A stretch of 22,815 nucleotides of DNA from an uncultured Pseudomonadota bacterium. GTDB lineage: Bacteria; Pseudomonadota; Gammaproteobacteria; Steroidobacterales; Steroidobacteraceae. Below, piece after piece: positions 21,350 through 22,815 of the stretch. The number at the start of each line of letters is the position of its first letter. The first letter of the stretch is position 1. The notes under the pieces were generated by a model that had not been told where the DNA came from, ran no database searches, and saw nothing but the letters and a program-made list of their open reading frames with translations. The DNA lies in contig CAIVYV010000163.1 of NCBI GenBank assembly GCA_903910215.1, positions 1 through 22,815 on the forward strand, written 5' to 3'. The position numbers and the translations under genes are program-made.

Positions 21350-21973
21350 TTACTTCGAGTACAACTCGACAACTAGGTTTTCGTTGATGTCCGGCAGAAT
21401 TTCGTCACGTGCGGGCACCTGCTTGAAAACGCCCTTCATTTCTTTGTCGTTCACCTCGACCCACTCGGGGAGGCCGACCTGAGAGGCGATCTGCATCGCG
21501 TTCTGGATACGCAGCTGCTTGCGCGCCTTCTCCCGGATCTGCACGACGTCACCGGCGCGCATCTGGTAGGAGGCGATCGTCACCACCTCACCATTCACCT
21601 CGATGCCCTTGTGGCTGACGAGCTGACGGGCTTCCGAGCGCGTCGCCGCAAAACCCATGCGGTAGACGACGTTGTCGAGACGGCACTCGAGCAGCTTGAG
21701 CAGGTTTTCACCCGTCGAGCCCGAACGGCGCGCGGCCTCGGTGTAGTAATTGGCGAACTGACGCTCGAGCACGCCGTACATGCGACGCAGCTTCTGCTTC
21801 TCGCGCAACTGGCTGCCGTACTCCGACAGGCGCGACTTGCGCTCGCCCTTGATTCCGCCCGGCGGAACCTGGAACTTGCACTTCGACTCGAGCGGCTTAA
21901 CGCCACTCTTCAAGAAAAGATCGGTGCCCTCGCGACGAGCGAGTTTGCACTTGGGACCAACATATCGGGCCAT
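21350..21973 (-). CDS. rpsD: 30S ribosomal protein S4
   Basis: The 207-residue protein starts MARYVGPKCKLARREGTDLFLKSG without the first residue of this start being in doubt, and GAGGA precedes it. It contains the S4 RNA-binding domain (about 97-160, CRLDNVVYRMGFAATRSEAR). S4 is a primary 16S rRNA binder and, in E. coli, the translational repressor of the alpha operon. Cys9 and Cys32 remain, but the full four-cysteine zinc motif of some S4 proteins is absent. Neighbours are rpsK (26 bases) and rpoA (39 bases). Confidence 0.98.
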   Translation of the reverse strand: MARYVGPKCKLARREGTDLFLKSGVKPLESKCKFQVPPGGIKGERKSRLSEYGSQLREKQKLRRMYGVLERQFANYYTEAARRSGSTGENLLKLLECRLDNVVYRMGFAATRSEARQLVSHKGIEVNGEVVTIASYQMRAGDVVQIREKARKQLRIQNAMQIASQVGLPEWVEVNDKEMKGVFKQVPARDEILPDINENLVVELYSK

Positions 21974-21999
21974 CTGATGATTCCTCTTGCGACGCTACG

Positions 22000-22398
22000 T
22001 CAGACGCGACGCTTCTTGGGAGGACGGCAGCCGTTGTGCGGGATCGGCGTGACGTCGGAAATGCTGGTGATCTTCAATCCGCAGTTGTTCAAGGCGCGAA
22101 CTGCAGATTCGCGACCCGGGCCCGGACCCGCAACGCGAACTTCGACATTGCGCAGACCGTGTTCCTGAGCGGCGACACCCGCCTTCTCGGCGGCCACCTG
22201 CGCAGCGAACGGGGTCGACTTGCGCGAACCGCGGAAGCCGCAACCACCCGAGGTCGCCCACGAGAGCGTGTTGCCCTGGCGATCGGTGATCGTGATGATC
22301 GTGTTGTTGAAGGATGCATGCACGTGCGCGATTCCATCGAGCACGTTCTTGCGAACCTTCTTCGGCTTTTTCCCGGCGGATTGCTTCTGTTCTGCCAT
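22000..22398 (-). CDS. rpsK: 30S ribosomal protein S11
   Basis: The 132-residue protein is a standard S11 (VLDGIAHVHASFNNTIITITDRQGN, GCGFRGSRKSTPFAAQVAAEKA, VRVAGPGPGRESAVRAL). It ends with PIPHNGCRPPKKRRV, the conserved C-terminus. It lies on the platform of the 30S subunit and helps form the mRNA exit region. It sits between rpsM and rpsD with short gaps of 24 and 26 bases. Confidence 0.98.
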   Translation of the reverse strand: MAEQKQSAGKKPKKVRKNVLDGIAHVHASFNNTIITITDRQGNTLSWATSGGCGFRGSRKSTPFAAQVAAEKAGVAAQEHGLRNVEVRVAGPGPGRESAVRALNNCGLKITSISDVTPIPHNGCRPPKKRRV

Positions 22399-22422
22399 GT
22401 GTTACTGCCTACTGAAAATCTG

Positions 22423-22800
22423 TTATTTGCCCGGAGGCGCGTTGAGCTTGACGGCGGCCTTACGCGGACCCTTGCGCGTGCGCGCATTGGTACGAGTGCG
22501 CTGGCCGCGCAGCGGAAGACCCTTGCGATGACGCAGACCGCGATAAGTACCGAGATCCATCAATCGCTTGATGTTCATCGAAACCTCACGACGTAGGTCG
22601 CCCTCGACCAAGCCCTTTGCGATCTGCGAACGCAGGGAATTAACCTCGGCTTCCGTCAGATCCTTGACCTTGGTGGTCGGATCGACGCCTGCCTCGGCGC
22701 AAACCTTGCGTGCACGGGTTCTACCCACACCGTAGATGTGAGTTAAACCGATGACAACGTGCTTGGTCATCGGGATGTTGATGCCGGCGATACGTGCCAT
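22423..22800 (-). CDS. rpsM: 30S ribosomal protein S13
   Basis: The 125-residue protein is a complete S13 (MARIAGINIPMTKHVVIGLTHIYGVGRTRA, with RGLRHRKGLPLRGQRTRTNARTRKG near the C-terminus). S13 sits in the head of the 30S subunit and contacts the 50S subunit and P-site tRNA. GGGGCAG lies just upstream of the ATG. It is the first alpha-operon gene in view; the promoter, and any S4-repressor structure, would lie beyond the 15 bases left in the window. Confidence 0.98.
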   Translation of the reverse strand: MARIAGINIPMTKHVVIGLTHIYGVGRTRARKVCAEAGVDPTTKVKDLTEAEVNSLRSQIAKGLVEGDLRREVSMNIKRLMDLGTYRGLRHRKGLPLRGQRTRTNARTRKGPRKAAVKLNAPPGK

Positions 22801-22815
22801 GTTTTCTGCCCCGAC

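Noticed and set aside
1..22815. CRISPR arrays, insertion sequences, prophage or toxin-antitoxin genes
   Set aside because: No spaced direct repeats, transposase or integrase motifs, or paired small toxin/antitoxin frames were found; gene order is that of a stable chromosomal region.

Overview
The window is a gene-dense, GC-rich chromosomal segment of a gammaproteobacterium. The evidence is the alpha ribosomal operon order rpsM-rpsK-rpsD-rpoA-rplQ, a divergent ssb/uvrA pair, the block miaB-ybeZ-ybeY-corC-lnt, and the leuS-lptE pair. High GC and the details of gene order suggest a Xanthomonadales/Nevskiales/Steroidobacterales-like lineage, but that placement is an inference. There are no rRNA or tRNA genes, CRISPR arrays, prophage genes or insertion sequences. 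Almost everything is housekeeping.

Layout. (1) 1-3327, plus strand: the last codons of an ABC ATPase, a MacB/LolC-type permease, a secreted DUF3299 protein, a HinT-like HIT protein and a proline iminopeptidase, mostly overlapping or closely spaced. (2) 3324-14316, minus strand: reading in the direction of transcription, ssb, miaB, ybeZ (PhoH-like), ybeY, corC, lnt, a Do-family protease, leuS, lptE and a small HExxH protein. Nearly every junction overlaps or is a few bases long; the largest gap is 74 bases before leuS. (3) 14317-17358: the ssb/uvrA divergent control region and uvrA. (4) 17328-19699: a small variable slot with a GNAT-type gene, a tiny Ala/Pro/Glu lipoprotein with a heavily structured 3' untranslated region, and pepQ. 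(5) 19722-22815: a bidirectional terminator and the alpha operon on the minus strand.

How the genes relate. The minus-strand block joins DNA maintenance (ssb), tRNA modification (miaB), 16S rRNA maturation and ribosome quality control (ybeY, ybeZ), charging of tRNA-Leu (leuS) and envelope biogenesis (lnt acylates lipoproteins, lptE is a lipoprotein of LPS export, and the Do-type protease carries a possible lipobox). Region 1 looks like an envelope ABC exporter/extractor with a secreted partner.

I saw no clear new defence or mobile system. The points most worth a second look are: three consecutive hairpins behind the small lipoprotein gene (possible 3'UTR-derived RNA); an apparent CTG start codon for lnt; an uncharacterised HExxH protein in the place holA often occupies; a Do-type protease with a marginal lipobox directly behind lnt; and a perfect inverted repeat over the predicted pepQ promoter.
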